From assembly GCF_022627575.1 (NCBI RefSeq), contig NZ_JADEYQ010000007.1, positions 62,001 through 126,000 on the forward strand: a DNA stretch of 64,000 bases, given 5' to 3'. The notes below the pieces were generated by a model. That model saw only the letters and a program-made list of their open reading frames with translations. It had not been told where the DNA came from and ran no database searches. This stretch comes from Sphingobacterium rhinopitheci (lineage in GTDB: Bacteria; Bacteroidota; Bacteroidia; Sphingobacteriales; Sphingobacteriaceae). The position numbers were made by a program, and so were the translations under genes. Shown here one piece after another: positions 1 through 8,149 of the stretch. The stretch's first letter is position 1. The number at the start of each line of letters is the position of its first letter.

Positions 1-104
1 TGAGAATCCTCAAAATCAGGATATGGATTATCTCGTTTCTCTAGTAATGCTTGTCTTACTTTTTTAAGCATTGCTTCTTTAGGCGTGATATTTCTAATAT
101 TCAT
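1..104 (-). CDS. LUD-domain (LutC/YkgG-like) protein, 5' end only
   Basis: Only the first 34 codons are inside the window; the gene runs off the left edge. It starts with ATG at 104 and reads MNIRNITPKEAMLKK, followed by a basic helix containing RQALLEKRDNPYPDFED. This resembles the N-terminus of LUD-domain proteins (lactate-utilisation LutC/YkgG family), and a LUD gene commonly lies just downstream of ftsH in Bacteroidota; both points are from memory. It sits 39 bp after the ftsH stop, directly behind a hairpin that looks like an intrinsic terminator, and I see no -7 element of its own. Expression may therefore depend on read-through from ftsH. The family call rests mostly on gene context because the conserved core lies outside the window. 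Confidence 0.55.
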   Translation of the reverse strand, partial: MNIRNITPKEAMLKKVRQALLEKRDNPYPDFEDS

Positions 105-108
105 ATAT

Positions 109-137
109 AAAAAACAGGTGTACTAAAAAGTACACCT
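109..137 (-). terminator. Intrinsic terminator after ftsH
   Basis: A perfect 8-bp stem (AGGTGTAC / GTACACCT, 116-123 and 130-137) with a 6-nt loop is followed on the minus strand by GTTTTTTATA. It ends only a few bases before the ATG of the LUD gene, so it could act as an attenuator between the two genes. Confidence 0.7.
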
Positions 138-143
138 TATATT

Positions 144-2216
144 CTAGTTAGAAGTTTCATTTAAAGAAGAGGGCGGTTCTACATCCTCTACATCTTCAAG
201 AGTAGTTGGTAGTTCCAGATTGGTTTGCGGAACACCTCCACCATCGGCACCGCCATTGACAAACTCATCGTAAGTAGTACGATTTGAAAATGGTCGTTTT
301 CCTAAAATATCTTCCAAATCAGATTGGAAAAGTATTTCCTTCTCTAAAAGTTGTTCAGCTATCTTAATTAAGCCATCTTGTTTTTCCAGTAATAATTGTC
401 TTGTACGCTCATAAACCTCTGCAATAAGTTTACGTACTTCATCATCAATTAATTCTGCTGTTTGATCAGAATATGGTTTATGGAATTGAGATTCACCCGA
501 ACTATCATTGAATGATATATTACCAACACGAGGATTCATACCATATACTGCTGTCATAGCATAAGCCAATTTAGTAATACGTTCTAAATCATTCTGTGCA
601 CCAGTACTGATACGCCCAAAGGTAATATCCTCAGCCACACGTCCGCCCATTGTCATAGACATACTATCCAACAATTGTTCGGTTGTGTACAAAAATTGTT
701 CTTTTGGAAGATATTGAGCATAACCCAATGCCGCAACTCCACGTGGAACGATAGACACTTTCACTAATGGATCTGCATGTTCTAAAAACCAACCTGCTAT
801 TGCGTGACCTGCTTCGTGATAAGCTACAATTTTTTTCTCCTCTGGAGAGATGATTTTATTTCTTTTCTCTAAACCACCGATTACACGATCCACAGCGTCT
901 TGAAAATCCTGCATCTCTACAGCAGGCTTCCCTTTACGTGCAGCGATCAATGCAGCTTCGTTACATACATTCGCTATTTCAGCACCTGCAAAACCTGGTG
1001 TCTGCGCAGACAATTTTTTAGCATCTACTTCTTCAGCCAATTTTAATGGCTTCAAATGTACATTAAAGATATGCTCACGACCTACTAAATCTGGTTTATC
1101 GATAGATATCTGTCTATCAAAACGACCTGGTCTTAATAAAGCAGAATCTAAAACATCCAATCTATTAGTTGCTGCTAAAATAATTACGCCTAAGTTAGTA
1201 CCAAAACCATCCATTTCAACCAATAATTGGTTCAATGTATTTTCACGCTCATCGTTCCCTCCCATTACAGAGTTTTTACCACGAGCACGACCTATAGCAT
1301 CGATCTCATCGATAAAAATGATACATGGTGCTTTTTCCTTTGCTTGTTTGAATAAATCACGTACACGTGATGCGCCAACACCAACAAACATTTCGACAAA
1401 ATCAGAACCCGACAAAGAGAAGAAAGGCACTTGTGCTTCACCGGCAACGGCTTTTGCTAATAATGTTTTACCTGTTCCTGGAGGACCTACTAATAATGCA
1501 CCTTTAGGAATTTTACCCCCTAAATCGGTATATTTTTTGGGATTCTTAAGGAAATCAACAATCTCCATAACCTCCGTTTTAGCCTCCTCAAGACCTGCTA
1601 CATCATTAAAAGTGATATTTATTTGAGATTCTTTATCAAATAATTGGGCTTTAGATTTTCCGATATTAAATATCTGACCACCGCCAGCACCACCACCACT
1701 CATACGACGCATTAAGAAAATCCACAATGCTGCTAAAATAACTATAGGAAGGATAAAAGTCATAAAGAAACCACCCCAAGGGTTATTTCTACTTTCATAA
1801 GAAACTGTAACAGGAGCAACACCTTCTGGTAACTGTGCTTCTGAAGCCGCTAATTTTTTCTCAAAAATCTCATCAGATCCCATTTTAAAGTAATACTGCG
1901 GCCCAGCTTCTGCTGCCGCAAACATAGTATTTCCTTTAGGAACGAGGTCTTTATATTTAGGATTATCTTTTAAGCTATCTGGTTTAATAAATACTTCAAC
2001 TTCAAGAAGATCATTACTTTTGAAAGCGACAAGTTTATCTACATCACCAGATAAAAGCATATTCTTTTCAAAATTCTCGTAGTTAATCTCTTTAGGACCA
2101 CCACCAGAATAAACATAATTCAAAGCTAAAAAGCCTAATACGACAGCGATATATATCCACATCATATTAAACTTAGGCGGGATTGGAGTAATCTTTTTAC
2201 TCGGGATTTTCTTCAT
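144..2216 (-). CDS. ftsH: ATP-dependent zinc metalloprotease FtsH
   Basis: Membrane-anchored AAA+ protease that degrades misfolded and regulatory membrane proteins. At 690 aa it has the usual family length. Visible in order: first membrane helix about residues 19-36, a periplasmic domain, a second helix about 148-168, Walker A GPPGTGKT (about 244-251), Walker B FIDEID (about 301-306), the second region of homology ending RPGRFDR (about 362-368), and the zinc site HEAGH (about 467-471). The C-terminus is a disordered acidic, Ser/Thr-rich tail. It starts with ATG 27 bp after rsfS and is probably cotranscribed with it. A hairpin terminator follows the stop. Confidence 0.97.
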   Translation of the reverse strand: MKKIPSKKITPIPPKFNMMWIYIAVVLGFLALNYVYSGGGPKEINYENFEKNMLLSGDVDKLVAFKSNDLLEVEVFIKPDSLKDNPKYKDLVPKGNTMFAAAEAGPQYYFKMGSDEIFEKKLAASEAQLPEGVAPVTVSYESRNNPWGGFFMTFILPIVILAALWIFLMRRMSGGGAGGGQIFNIGKSKAQLFDKESQINITFNDVAGLEEAKTEVMEIVDFLKNPKKYTDLGGKIPKGALLVGPPGTGKTLLAKAVAGEAQVPFFSLSGSDFVEMFVGVGASRVRDLFKQAKEKAPCIIFIDEIDAIGRARGKNSVMGGNDERENTLNQLLVEMDGFGTNLGVIILAATNRLDVLDSALLRPGRFDRQISIDKPDLVGREHIFNVHLKPLKLAEEVDAKKLSAQTPGFAGAEIANVCNEAALIAARKGKPAVEMQDFQDAVDRVIGGLEKRNKIISPEEKKIVAYHEAGHAIAGWFLEHADPLVKVSIVPRGVAALGYAQYLPKEQFLYTTEQLLDSMSMTMGGRVAEDITFGRISTGAQNDLERITKLAYAMTAVYGMNPRVGNISFNDSSGESQFHKPYSDQTAELIDDEVRKLIAEVYERTRQLLLEKQDGLIKIAEQLLEKEILFQSDLEDILGKRPFSNRTTYDEFVNGGADGGGVPQTNLELPTTLEDVEDVEPPSSLNETSN

Positions 2217-2243
2217 TATTTAAAATATAAATACAATTTAAAA

Positions 2244-2618
2244 CTAAGCACTTTGATAAGATTCCTTTTTAGCGTCGCCCCAAAGATCTTCAATACGATA
2301 GTGATCTCTCTTATCTCCTTTAAAAATATGAACTACGACATCTACATAATCTAATAAAACCCATTCGCCATTACCATGCCCCTCCTTATGCCAAGGATCT
2401 TGACCGAATACTTTATAAACTTCATCCTCCACACTTTTTGCGATAGCATTTACCTGTGGACCATTATCAGCATGACAAATAATGAAATAGTCAGACAAAG
2501 TTGCATTTACTTCACGCATATCTAACTTTACTATTTCATTTGCTTTTTTCTCTTGCATCCCCAACACGACAATTTCTGCCAACTTGTTAGATATTTCAAC
2601 GTTTTTCTTTTTACTCAT
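2244..2618 (-). CDS. rsfS: Ribosomal silencing factor RsfS
   Basis: RsfS/Iojap family: binds ribosomal protein uL14 (L14) and blocks subunit joining when nutrients are short. The 124-aa length fits. Family features are the segment DYFIICHADNGPQVNAIA, a VEDEV helix, and the WVLLDYVDVVVHIF strand followed by HYRIEDLWGDA, which is nearly diagnostic. It begins with ATG at 2618, lies directly upstream of ftsH, and is divergent from birA with only 45 bp between the start codons. A weak -7 candidate (AAGTTTTG on the minus strand, about 2639-2646) lies in that gap. The rsfS-ftsH pairing is common in Bacteroidota. Confidence 0.95.
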   Translation of the reverse strand: MSKKKNVEISNKLAEIVVLGMQEKKANEIVKLDMREVNATLSDYFIICHADNGPQVNAIAKSVEDEVYKVFGQDPWHKEGHGNGEWVLLDYVDVVVHIFKGDKRDHYRIEDLWGDAKKESYQSA

Positions 2619-2663
2619 TAAGAAATATTATAGTTTTACCAAAACTTTATAATCATTTATCTT

Positions 2664-3437
2664 TTGCAAAATAATACATTTTTCGGATATTCTAAGCCCT
2701 CAAGTCTAATTGTTTTAGACAATGTATCATCTACAAATGATTACCTCAAACAACTATTGGCAAATTTCAAGCCACAGCTACCCTTTACTGCCATAATGGC
2801 AAGGCAACAAACAATGGGTAGAGGACAAAGAGGAACGTCGTGGATTGCGCAGCCTAATAAAAATCTAACAGCGAGCTTTTTAAACACGCCTAAACACCTG
2901 GCAATAAAAGACCAGTTTTTAACAACAATAACCTCTAGTCTAGCTGTTTACGATAGTCTAAGTGAATTTATACCGTCAAACTTGTCAATTAAATGGCCTA
3001 ATGACATAATGGTTAATAATAAAAAAATTGGAGGAATATTAATTGAAAATAAAATTACATCTACGGCTATAAAACATAGTATAATAGGGATAGGAATCAA
3101 CGTAAATACAACTGAATTTCCGATAGAATTTAGGAAAAAAACTACATCTATAGCCTTAGAAAATTTTGATTTTAATCTGACAATTATTTCACTAGTAAAA
3201 AGGATACAACAACAATTGATTCGCTACGAACAGATTGTTGCGGATGGAGAAATTGATAAATTATGGAACCTATATACGGATAGGCTTTTTAGAAAGAATT
3301 GTATAGCGACCTACATCATAAACAACCTAGAAATACAAGGCGAAATATTAGGCGTAAACACAGATGGTAAGCTTTTATTAAAAGTAGCTGATGAGGTCCA
3401 CAAATACGACTTAAAAGAATTAAGGTATCAGTTATAA
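2664..3437 (+). CDS. birA: Biotin--[acetyl-CoA-carboxylase] ligase
   Basis: Catalytic-only biotin protein ligase: activates biotin with ATP and attaches it to the carboxyl-carrier protein of acetyl-CoA carboxylase. It has the substrate motif VSSTNDYLK, the biotinyl-AMP loop GRGQRGTSW, and the central KWPNDIMVNNKKIGGILIE strand-loop. At 257 aa it lacks the N-terminal DNA-binding domain of E. coli BirA, so it should not be a repressor. No in-frame ATG lies before the conserved core, so I place the start at TTG 2664, giving MQNNTFF, a start I remember from relatives. A sequence resembling a -7 box (TATCTTTTG, with one extra base) overlaps this TTG, which leaves the true start and promoter uncertain. 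Confidence 0.92.
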   Translation: MQNNTFFGYSKPSSLIVLDNVSSTNDYLKQLLANFKPQLPFTAIMARQQTMGRGQRGTSWIAQPNKNLTASFLNTPKHLAIKDQFLTTITSSLAVYDSLSEFIPSNLSIKWPNDIMVNNKKIGGILIENKITSTAIKHSIIGIGINVNTTEFPIEFRKKTTSIALENFDFNLTIISLVKRIQQQLIRYEQIVADGEIDKLWNLYTDRLFRKNCIATYIINNLEIQGEILGVNTDGKLLLKVADEVHKYDLKELRYQL

Positions 3438-3471
3438 CAAAAAATACCTATCAAATTAAAGTAAGAAAACG

Positions 3472-3479
3472 TAATTTTG
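3472..3479 (+). promoter_or_regulatory. -7 promoter element for the DsbD alpha-domain gene
   Basis: TAATTTTG matches the Bacteroidota -7 consensus TAnnTTTG exactly. It lies 63 nt before the ATG at 3543. No clear TTG -33 element is visible. Confidence 0.5.
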
Positions 3480-3542
3480 CATTAAACTATATACATCTCA
3501 TTTAGTCATATAACCCAAATAGTATTATAGAAGATATTAATT

Positions 3543-3998
3543 ATGAAAAATTTTAGCTTATTAATCGTAGCCGTTCTAATCACTGTTACTACAGCTGTTG
3601 CACAAATTAAAACTCCGGTAAAATGGACGGTAGCCTCAAAAAAATTAAACAATAAAGAAGCCGTTGTATTTATCAAAGCAACAATTGAAAACGGATGGCA
3701 TATTTATGGACAGAATGTACCTAATGGCGGTCCTATATCAACATCCTTCACCTTTAAGACATCAAAAGATTACTCACTTAATGGCGGAACACTTTCAAAT
3801 ATTAAAGCAAAAACAAAATATGAAGATGTCTTCAAAATGAATGTCCCATATTTTACACAAGAAGTAGTTTTCCAGCAAAAAGTTAAACTAAACAGTAATA
3901 AGGCGACAACAGTAAATGGTGTAGTGGAGTTTATGGCCTGTGATAAAACAGAATGTCTTCCTCCAGACGAGTACAATTTTAGCGTAACAATTAAGTAA
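3543..3998 (+). CDS. Secreted DsbD alpha-domain protein (thiol-disulfide interchange)
   Basis: A 151-aa periplasmic protein with a signal peptide (about residues 1-20, ending TAVAQ) followed by a beta-sandwich resembling the N-terminal domain of DsbD (PF11412-type). The segment FMACDKTECLPPDEYNF carries two cysteines (about C133 and C138) that match the redox pair of the DsbD alpha domain. That domain passes electrons from the membrane part of DsbD to periplasmic partners. The next gene on the same strand encodes a DsbD with no such domain, so the two proteins probably work together as a split DsbD. A strong terminator separates them, so they may be transcribed separately. Confidence 0.82.
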   Translation: MKNFSLLIVAVLITVTTAVAQIKTPVKWTVASKKLNNKEAVVFIKATIENGWHIYGQNVPNGGPISTSFTFKTSKDYSLNGGTLSNIKAKTKYEDVFKMNVPYFTQEVVFQQKVKLNSNKATTVNGVVEFMACDKTECLPPDEYNFSVTIK

Positions 3999-4014
3999 TT
4001 TTTTATACAATAAA

Positions 4015-4054
4015 TAGCAAAAGGCAGTAGTATTACTGCCTTTTTGCTATTTTT
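4015..4054 (+). terminator. Intrinsic terminator between DsbD-alpha gene and dsbD
   Basis: A long stem pairs TAGCAAAAGGCAGTA (4015-4029) with TACTGCC...GCTA (4034-4049, one bulged T), with a 4-nt loop. It is followed by TTTTTATG. Confidence 0.8.
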
Positions 4055-4080
4055 ATGCTTTCATATAATAAATATTAAAC

Positions 4081-5781
4081 ATGAAAGTCTATTTATTTTC
4101 TTTTTTCCTTTCCTTTCTTATTGGCTTTTCTTCTATAGCTAATACCCAGCAGGATAGTATCATTTCTTTCGACGACATTGAATTCTCTGATGGTATAGCT
4201 ACAGACACTAGCACCTTGATCGAAATACCCAGTGATTTGAATTTTACAGATGGTGAAGATACTTCTACGATCTCTAATAGTGACTCTACAGCCATAGAAT
4301 TAAATACCCCTATAGATACAGCAGGAGAAAAAGATTCTTTATGGACCATCTTTATTACAGGAATATTAGGCGGATTTGCCGCATTTTTTATGCCCTGCAT
4401 ATTCCCAATGGTACCACTGACGGTTAGTTTCTTTACCAAGAAAGCAGGCTCTCGCACCAAAGCTATATCGCAAGCACTTTTATACGGTTTATTTATTATT
4501 GTAATATATGTTGCATTAGGTATGTTGATTACGATAGCATTTGGTTCAGATGCGTTGAATGCACTATCTACAAATGGGATATTTAATTTCTTCTTCTTCC
4601 TAATATTAGTCGTTTTTGCGGCATCTTTCTTTGGTGCATTTGAGATAACATTGCCGAGTTCTTTTGTTAATAAGATGGATGCAAAATCTGACAAAGGAGG
4701 ATTAATAGGTTTATTCTTCATGGCCTTCAGCTTAGCTTTGGTTTCATTTTCTTGTACGGGCCCTATAATCGGGACATTATTGGTCGATGCCGCATCCAAA
4801 GGAGAAAGATTAGGCCCTGCTATCGGTATGTTAGGTTTTTCAATTGCCTTAGCTGTTCCATTCGTGATATTCGCGATGTTTCCATCATTGATGAAATCAA
4901 TGCCTAAATCTGGTGGCTGGTTGAATAGTGTAAAAGTAGTATTAGGATTTTTAGAATTGGCTTTGGCGTTAAAATTCTTGTCTAATGTTGACTTAGCATA
5001 CCATTGGAATTGGCTAGATCGTGAAGTATTCTTAGCACTATGGATTGTTATTTTCGGCTTGTTAGGCTTATATCTAATCGGAAAAATTAAATTTTCACAT
5101 GACAGCGATTTACCTTATTTATCTGTTCCGAGAACACTGTTTGCTATTGTGGTATTTGCCTTTGTGGTATATATGGTCCCAGGGATGTGGGGAGCACCAT
5201 TAAAATCAATATCTGCATTTTTGCCCCCTAGTGCAACCCAAGATTTCGATCTATCGGTGGCACAGACAGGGACAACTGCGACACTTTCTATAGACGGTAA
5301 AAAGAAAAAATATTACGAGATATTCCATGACCGTGGAACCCCAAAAGGTTTTGATCCATATTATGATTACGAAGAAGCTCTTGCTGCCGCAAAAGTAGCC
5401 AACAAACCTGTATTAATAGATTTTACGGGCTGGAACTGTGTCAATTGCCGTAAGATGGAAGCAAATGTATGGACAGACCCTAAAGTAGCTACCTTATTGA
5501 AACAAGGCTTTATAATGGCTGAATTATTTGTTGATGATCGTACAGAGCTTGATGCTTCTGAACAATATGTATCTACCTACAGTGGAAAAAAAATTAAAAC
5601 TATAGGTAATAAGAATTCCGATTTTCAAGCAGCGACATTTAATAGTAACTCACAGCCCTTATATGTTATTGTAGACCCTGAAGGTAACGTATTAGTACCT
5701 CAAACTGGAGCAGATTACAATGTAGATAGTTATGCCGCTTTCTTGCAATCAGGAATAGATGCGTTCCACACAAAAAAATAA
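4081..5781 (+). CDS. dsbD: Thiol:disulfide interchange protein DsbD (membrane + thioredoxin domains)
   Basis: Carries reducing power from cytoplasmic thioredoxin across the inner membrane to periplasmic proteins. The 566-aa protein has a signal sequence, a Ser/Thr/Asp-rich linker to about residue 85, an eight-helix CcdA-like core with the two membrane cysteines in FMPCIFP (about C106) and FSCTGP (about C225), and a C-terminal thioredoxin domain with active site WNCVNC (about C453/C456). The linker contains no alpha-domain cysteine pair; that domain is encoded by the separate upstream gene. The start is the ATG at 4081, just behind the upstream terminator. I see no clear -7 element. Confidence 0.93.
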   Translation: MKVYLFSFFLSFLIGFSSIANTQQDSIISFDDIEFSDGIATDTSTLIEIPSDLNFTDGEDTSTISNSDSTAIELNTPIDTAGEKDSLWTIFITGILGGFAAFFMPCIFPMVPLTVSFFTKKAGSRTKAISQALLYGLFIIVIYVALGMLITIAFGSDALNALSTNGIFNFFFFLILVVFAASFFGAFEITLPSSFVNKMDAKSDKGGLIGLFFMAFSLALVSFSCTGPIIGTLLVDAASKGERLGPAIGMLGFSIALAVPFVIFAMFPSLMKSMPKSGGWLNSVKVVLGFLELALALKFLSNVDLAYHWNWLDREVFLALWIVIFGLLGLYLIGKIKFSHDSDLPYLSVPRTLFAIVVFAFVVYMVPGMWGAPLKSISAFLPPSATQDFDLSVAQTGTTATLSIDGKKKKYYEIFHDRGTPKGFDPYYDYEEALAAAKVANKPVLIDFTGWNCVNCRKMEANVWTDPKVATLLKQGFIMAELFVDDRTELDASEQYVSTYSGKKIKTIGNKNSDFQAATFNSNSQPLYVIVDPEGNVLVPQTGADYNVDSYAAFLQSGIDAFHTKK

Positions 5782-5824
5782 AGGACTTACTATAAAATTA
5801 ATAATTAATAAACCTAAATCTTGG

Positions 5825-5832
5825 TATATTTG
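5825..5832 (+). promoter_or_regulatory. -7 promoter element at pfkA, 5 nt before ATG
   Basis: TATATTTG is an exact TAnnTTTG match with only AAAAT between it and the pfkA ATG at 5838. A transcript starting a few bases downstream would have essentially no 5' leader. Confidence 0.6.
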
Positions 5833-5837
5833 AAAAT

Positions 5838-6812
5838 ATGAATAACATTAAAAACATTGCAGTATTAACTTCTGGCGGAGATGCGCCAGGGATGAATGCA
5901 GGTATTCGTGCAGTAGTACGCGCAGGCATATACCACGGTGTCAATATGTTTGGTGTAAAAAGGGGATACGATGGTTTAGTAAATGGGGATATCATCCCTA
6001 TGGATGCTAAATCTGTAGCAAATATTATACAACGCGGTGGCACTATCTTAAAAACAGCACGTAGTGATGAATTCAGAACTACCGAAGGACGCCAAAAGGC
6101 ATATGACAATATCAAAAAATTGGGGATTGATGCTTTAGTGGTCATCGGTGGCGATGGTACATTCACTGGAGCTTCTAAATTTATTGAGGAATTTGACATA
6201 CCTATTATCGGTATACCTGGTACAATAGATAATGATTTGGCAGGTACAGATTTTACGATAGGCTATGACACGGCAATCAATACCGTGGTAGATGCTGTAG
6301 ATAAAATCCGCGATACAGCAGAGTCACATGACAGATTGTTCGTAATCGAGGTAATGGGTAGAGACTCTGGTTTAATTGCCTTACGATCAGGTATAAGTAC
6401 AGGTGCCGAAGCAGTATTAATCCCGGAATTAGAAGTTGACTATAATTCTATATTAGACCGCTTAGAGAAAACTAGAAAAAATAAAGCCTCACGTATTATC
6501 ATCGTGGCCGAAGGCGATGATGAGGGTGGTTTAGTAGTAGCAGATAGAATAAAAGAAAGATATCCTCATTACGATGTTAGAGTTTCTATTTTAGGGCATA
6601 TCCAACGTGGTGGAAAACCTTCTTGTATGGATCGTGTACTCGCTAGTAGACTAGGTGTTGCTGCTGTAGAAGGACTTTTAAAAGGTCGTAGAGGTGAAAT
6701 GGCAGGACTTATCCACGGTGAAGTCCAATATACTCCATTCTCCAAGGCTATCAAACACATTGATGTAATAAATACAAATTTGACAAGAATCGTAGAGATA
6801 CTATCCTTATAA
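5838..6812 (+). CDS. pfkA: ATP-dependent 6-phosphofructokinase
   Basis: Phosphorylates fructose 6-phosphate to the 1,6-bisphosphate, the committed step of glycolysis. The 324-aa length matches bacterial PfkA. Motifs: nucleotide loop TSGGDAPGMNAGIRAVVR at the N-terminus, GGDGTFTGA in the ATP site, PGTIDNDLAGTD with the catalytic aspartate, VIEVMGRDSG binding the sugar phosphate, and HIQRGGKPSCMDR. The glycine in GGDGTF suggests an ATP- rather than PPi-dependent enzyme. The -7 element lies 5 nt before the ATG. A strong bidirectional terminator follows and is shared with the convergent metallophosphoesterase gene. Confidence 0.96.
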   Translation: MNNIKNIAVLTSGGDAPGMNAGIRAVVRAGIYHGVNMFGVKRGYDGLVNGDIIPMDAKSVANIIQRGGTILKTARSDEFRTTEGRQKAYDNIKKLGIDALVVIGGDGTFTGASKFIEEFDIPIIGIPGTIDNDLAGTDFTIGYDTAINTVVDAVDKIRDTAESHDRLFVIEVMGRDSGLIALRSGISTGAEAVLIPELEVDYNSILDRLEKTRKNKASRIIIVAEGDDEGGLVVADRIKERYPHYDVRVSILGHIQRGGKPSCMDRVLASRLGVAAVEGLLKGRRGEMAGLIHGEVQYTPFSKAIKHIDVINTNLTRIVEILSL

Positions 6813-6830
6813 CGATATTCTTAAAAAACA

Positions 6831-6868
6831 AAAAAGCTGTGAGAATTAATAATTCTCACAGCTTTTTT
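6831..6868. terminator. Bidirectional terminator, pfkA / metallophosphoesterase
   Basis: AAAAAGCTGTGAGAATT (6831-6847) pairs with AATTCTCACAGCTTTTT (6851-6867) across a 3-nt loop. It carries an A-run on one side and a T-run on the other, between convergent genes. Confidence 0.85.
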
Positions 6869-6883
6869 ATTTTTTAAGAATAA

Positions 6884-8143
6884 TTAAGCACTTACTAATT
6901 CAAATATAGTAATCTCTGGTACAATACCTACTCTACCTGGATAGCCTAAGAAACCAAACCCTGTATTAACATACAATTGGCTATTACCTTCAGTATAAAG
7001 TCCTGCCCATTCGTTATATATATATTTCGCTGGACTCCATTGGTAATGTTCTCCGCGTACACCAAACTGCATACCATGCGTATGGCCTGCAAACATAGCA
7101 TCTACATCTGTATCTAATATTTGAGCTCTCCAGTGTGACGGATCATGTGACAACAGTAATTTAACAGGTTTATCCTCAGTTCCTATTAAGGCTTTTTTAA
7201 TATCCCCTTTCTTCGGAAACCTACCTGTACCCCAGTTCTGAACACCGACAATTGAAATTTCTTCACCACCTATCTTCAAGCTACGATTTTCATCCATCAA
7301 TAAATCCCAGCCCATCACTTTATGAACATCAATCATATCTTGAAAATTCTTGCGCTTAGCAGGACTATCTTCTTTCCCATAGTAATAATCACCGTAGTCA
7401 TGATTTCCTAAACAAGAATATACGCCGTAATCTGCAGTTATTTTAGAGAAGATATCTTGATAATCACGCATCTCAGTAGCTACATTATTCACCAAATCTC
7501 CAGTAAAAAATACTGCATTAGGTTTTTCTCCCAATAGCATTTCAACCCCACCTAATACCGCTTTTTTATTATAGAAAGATCCGGAATGAACATCAGAGAT
7601 TTGCGCAATAGTGAATCCTTCAAATGCCTTAGGTAGATTAGCCAGTACTAAACGTTGGCGCCTAATTTGATAATCATAAGCACCTGACAAAACACCCCAT
7701 GTCAACGGTATAATTGGCAAAGATGCCACAACGATACCAGACTTTAATAAAAATTCAGATCTACTAATCCCATGTTGCGGAGCCTCAGGTAAAGGTTGCT
7801 TAATATCCTCAATCCGCTCTTCTAAAGTTTCCTCTTTTTTCGTTCTAAACAATCTAGAGAACCAGATACCGCCTCTTCTAAGATCATCAATAAACAAGAT
7901 CAATACAAAGATGAACTTGCTCGTTGCAGTCATAAAAAAAGCAACTAAAATAATTGATCTATAACTAAGTGGAATATTAAATTTGAAAGAAACAAATAAA
8001 CCCGTTAATAATAACGCAGAATATCCCCACCATAACCAAGCAAACCATTTTTTCTTAACAAATTTTATAGATGTTGCACGTAGAGCAAAGAAAATATAAA
8101 AATCAAATAGAAATAAAAGGAATGCATTAATAATAACCATCAT
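6884..8143 (-). CDS. Membrane-anchored metallophosphoesterase (YkuE-like)
   Basis: A 419-aa protein with about four N-terminal membrane helices (residues about 1-110 plus a hydrophobic stretch near 135-155), then a calcineurin-like phosphoesterase domain. All metal-binding blocks are present in order: ISDVHSG, FTGDLVN, LGNHDYGD, LLSHDPSHW and FAGHTHGMQFG. This layout matches YkuE/YaeI-type enzymes, some of which act on lipids such as UDP-diacylglucosamine or other phosphodiesters; the substrate here is unknown. Two ATG codons lie in tandem (8143 and 8140). It starts 6 bp after the hemH stop and is almost certainly cotranscribed with hemH. Confidence 0.88.
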   Translation of the reverse strand: MMVIINAFLLFLFDFYIFFALRATSIKFVKKKWFAWLWWGYSALLLTGLFVSFKFNIPLSYRSIILVAFFMTATSKFIFVLILFIDDLRRGGIWFSRLFRTKKEETLEERIEDIKQPLPEAPQHGISRSEFLLKSGIVVASLPIIPLTWGVLSGAYDYQIRRQRLVLANLPKAFEGFTIAQISDVHSGSFYNKKAVLGGVEMLLGEKPNAVFFTGDLVNNVATEMRDYQDIFSKITADYGVYSCLGNHDYGDYYYGKEDSPAKRKNFQDMIDVHKVMGWDLLMDENRSLKIGGEEISIVGVQNWGTGRFPKKGDIKKALIGTEDKPVKLLLSHDPSHWRAQILDTDVDAMFAGHTHGMQFGVRGEHYQWSPAKYIYNEWAGLYTEGNSQLYVNTGFGFLGYPGRVGIVPEITIFELVSA

Positions 8144-8149
8144 AGCTTT

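Noticed and set aside
4089..4799. Open frame of 236 codons antisense to dsbD
   Set aside because: It lies wholly opposite the well-supported dsbD gene and its product shows no domain; it mirrors the hydrophobic codons of dsbD.
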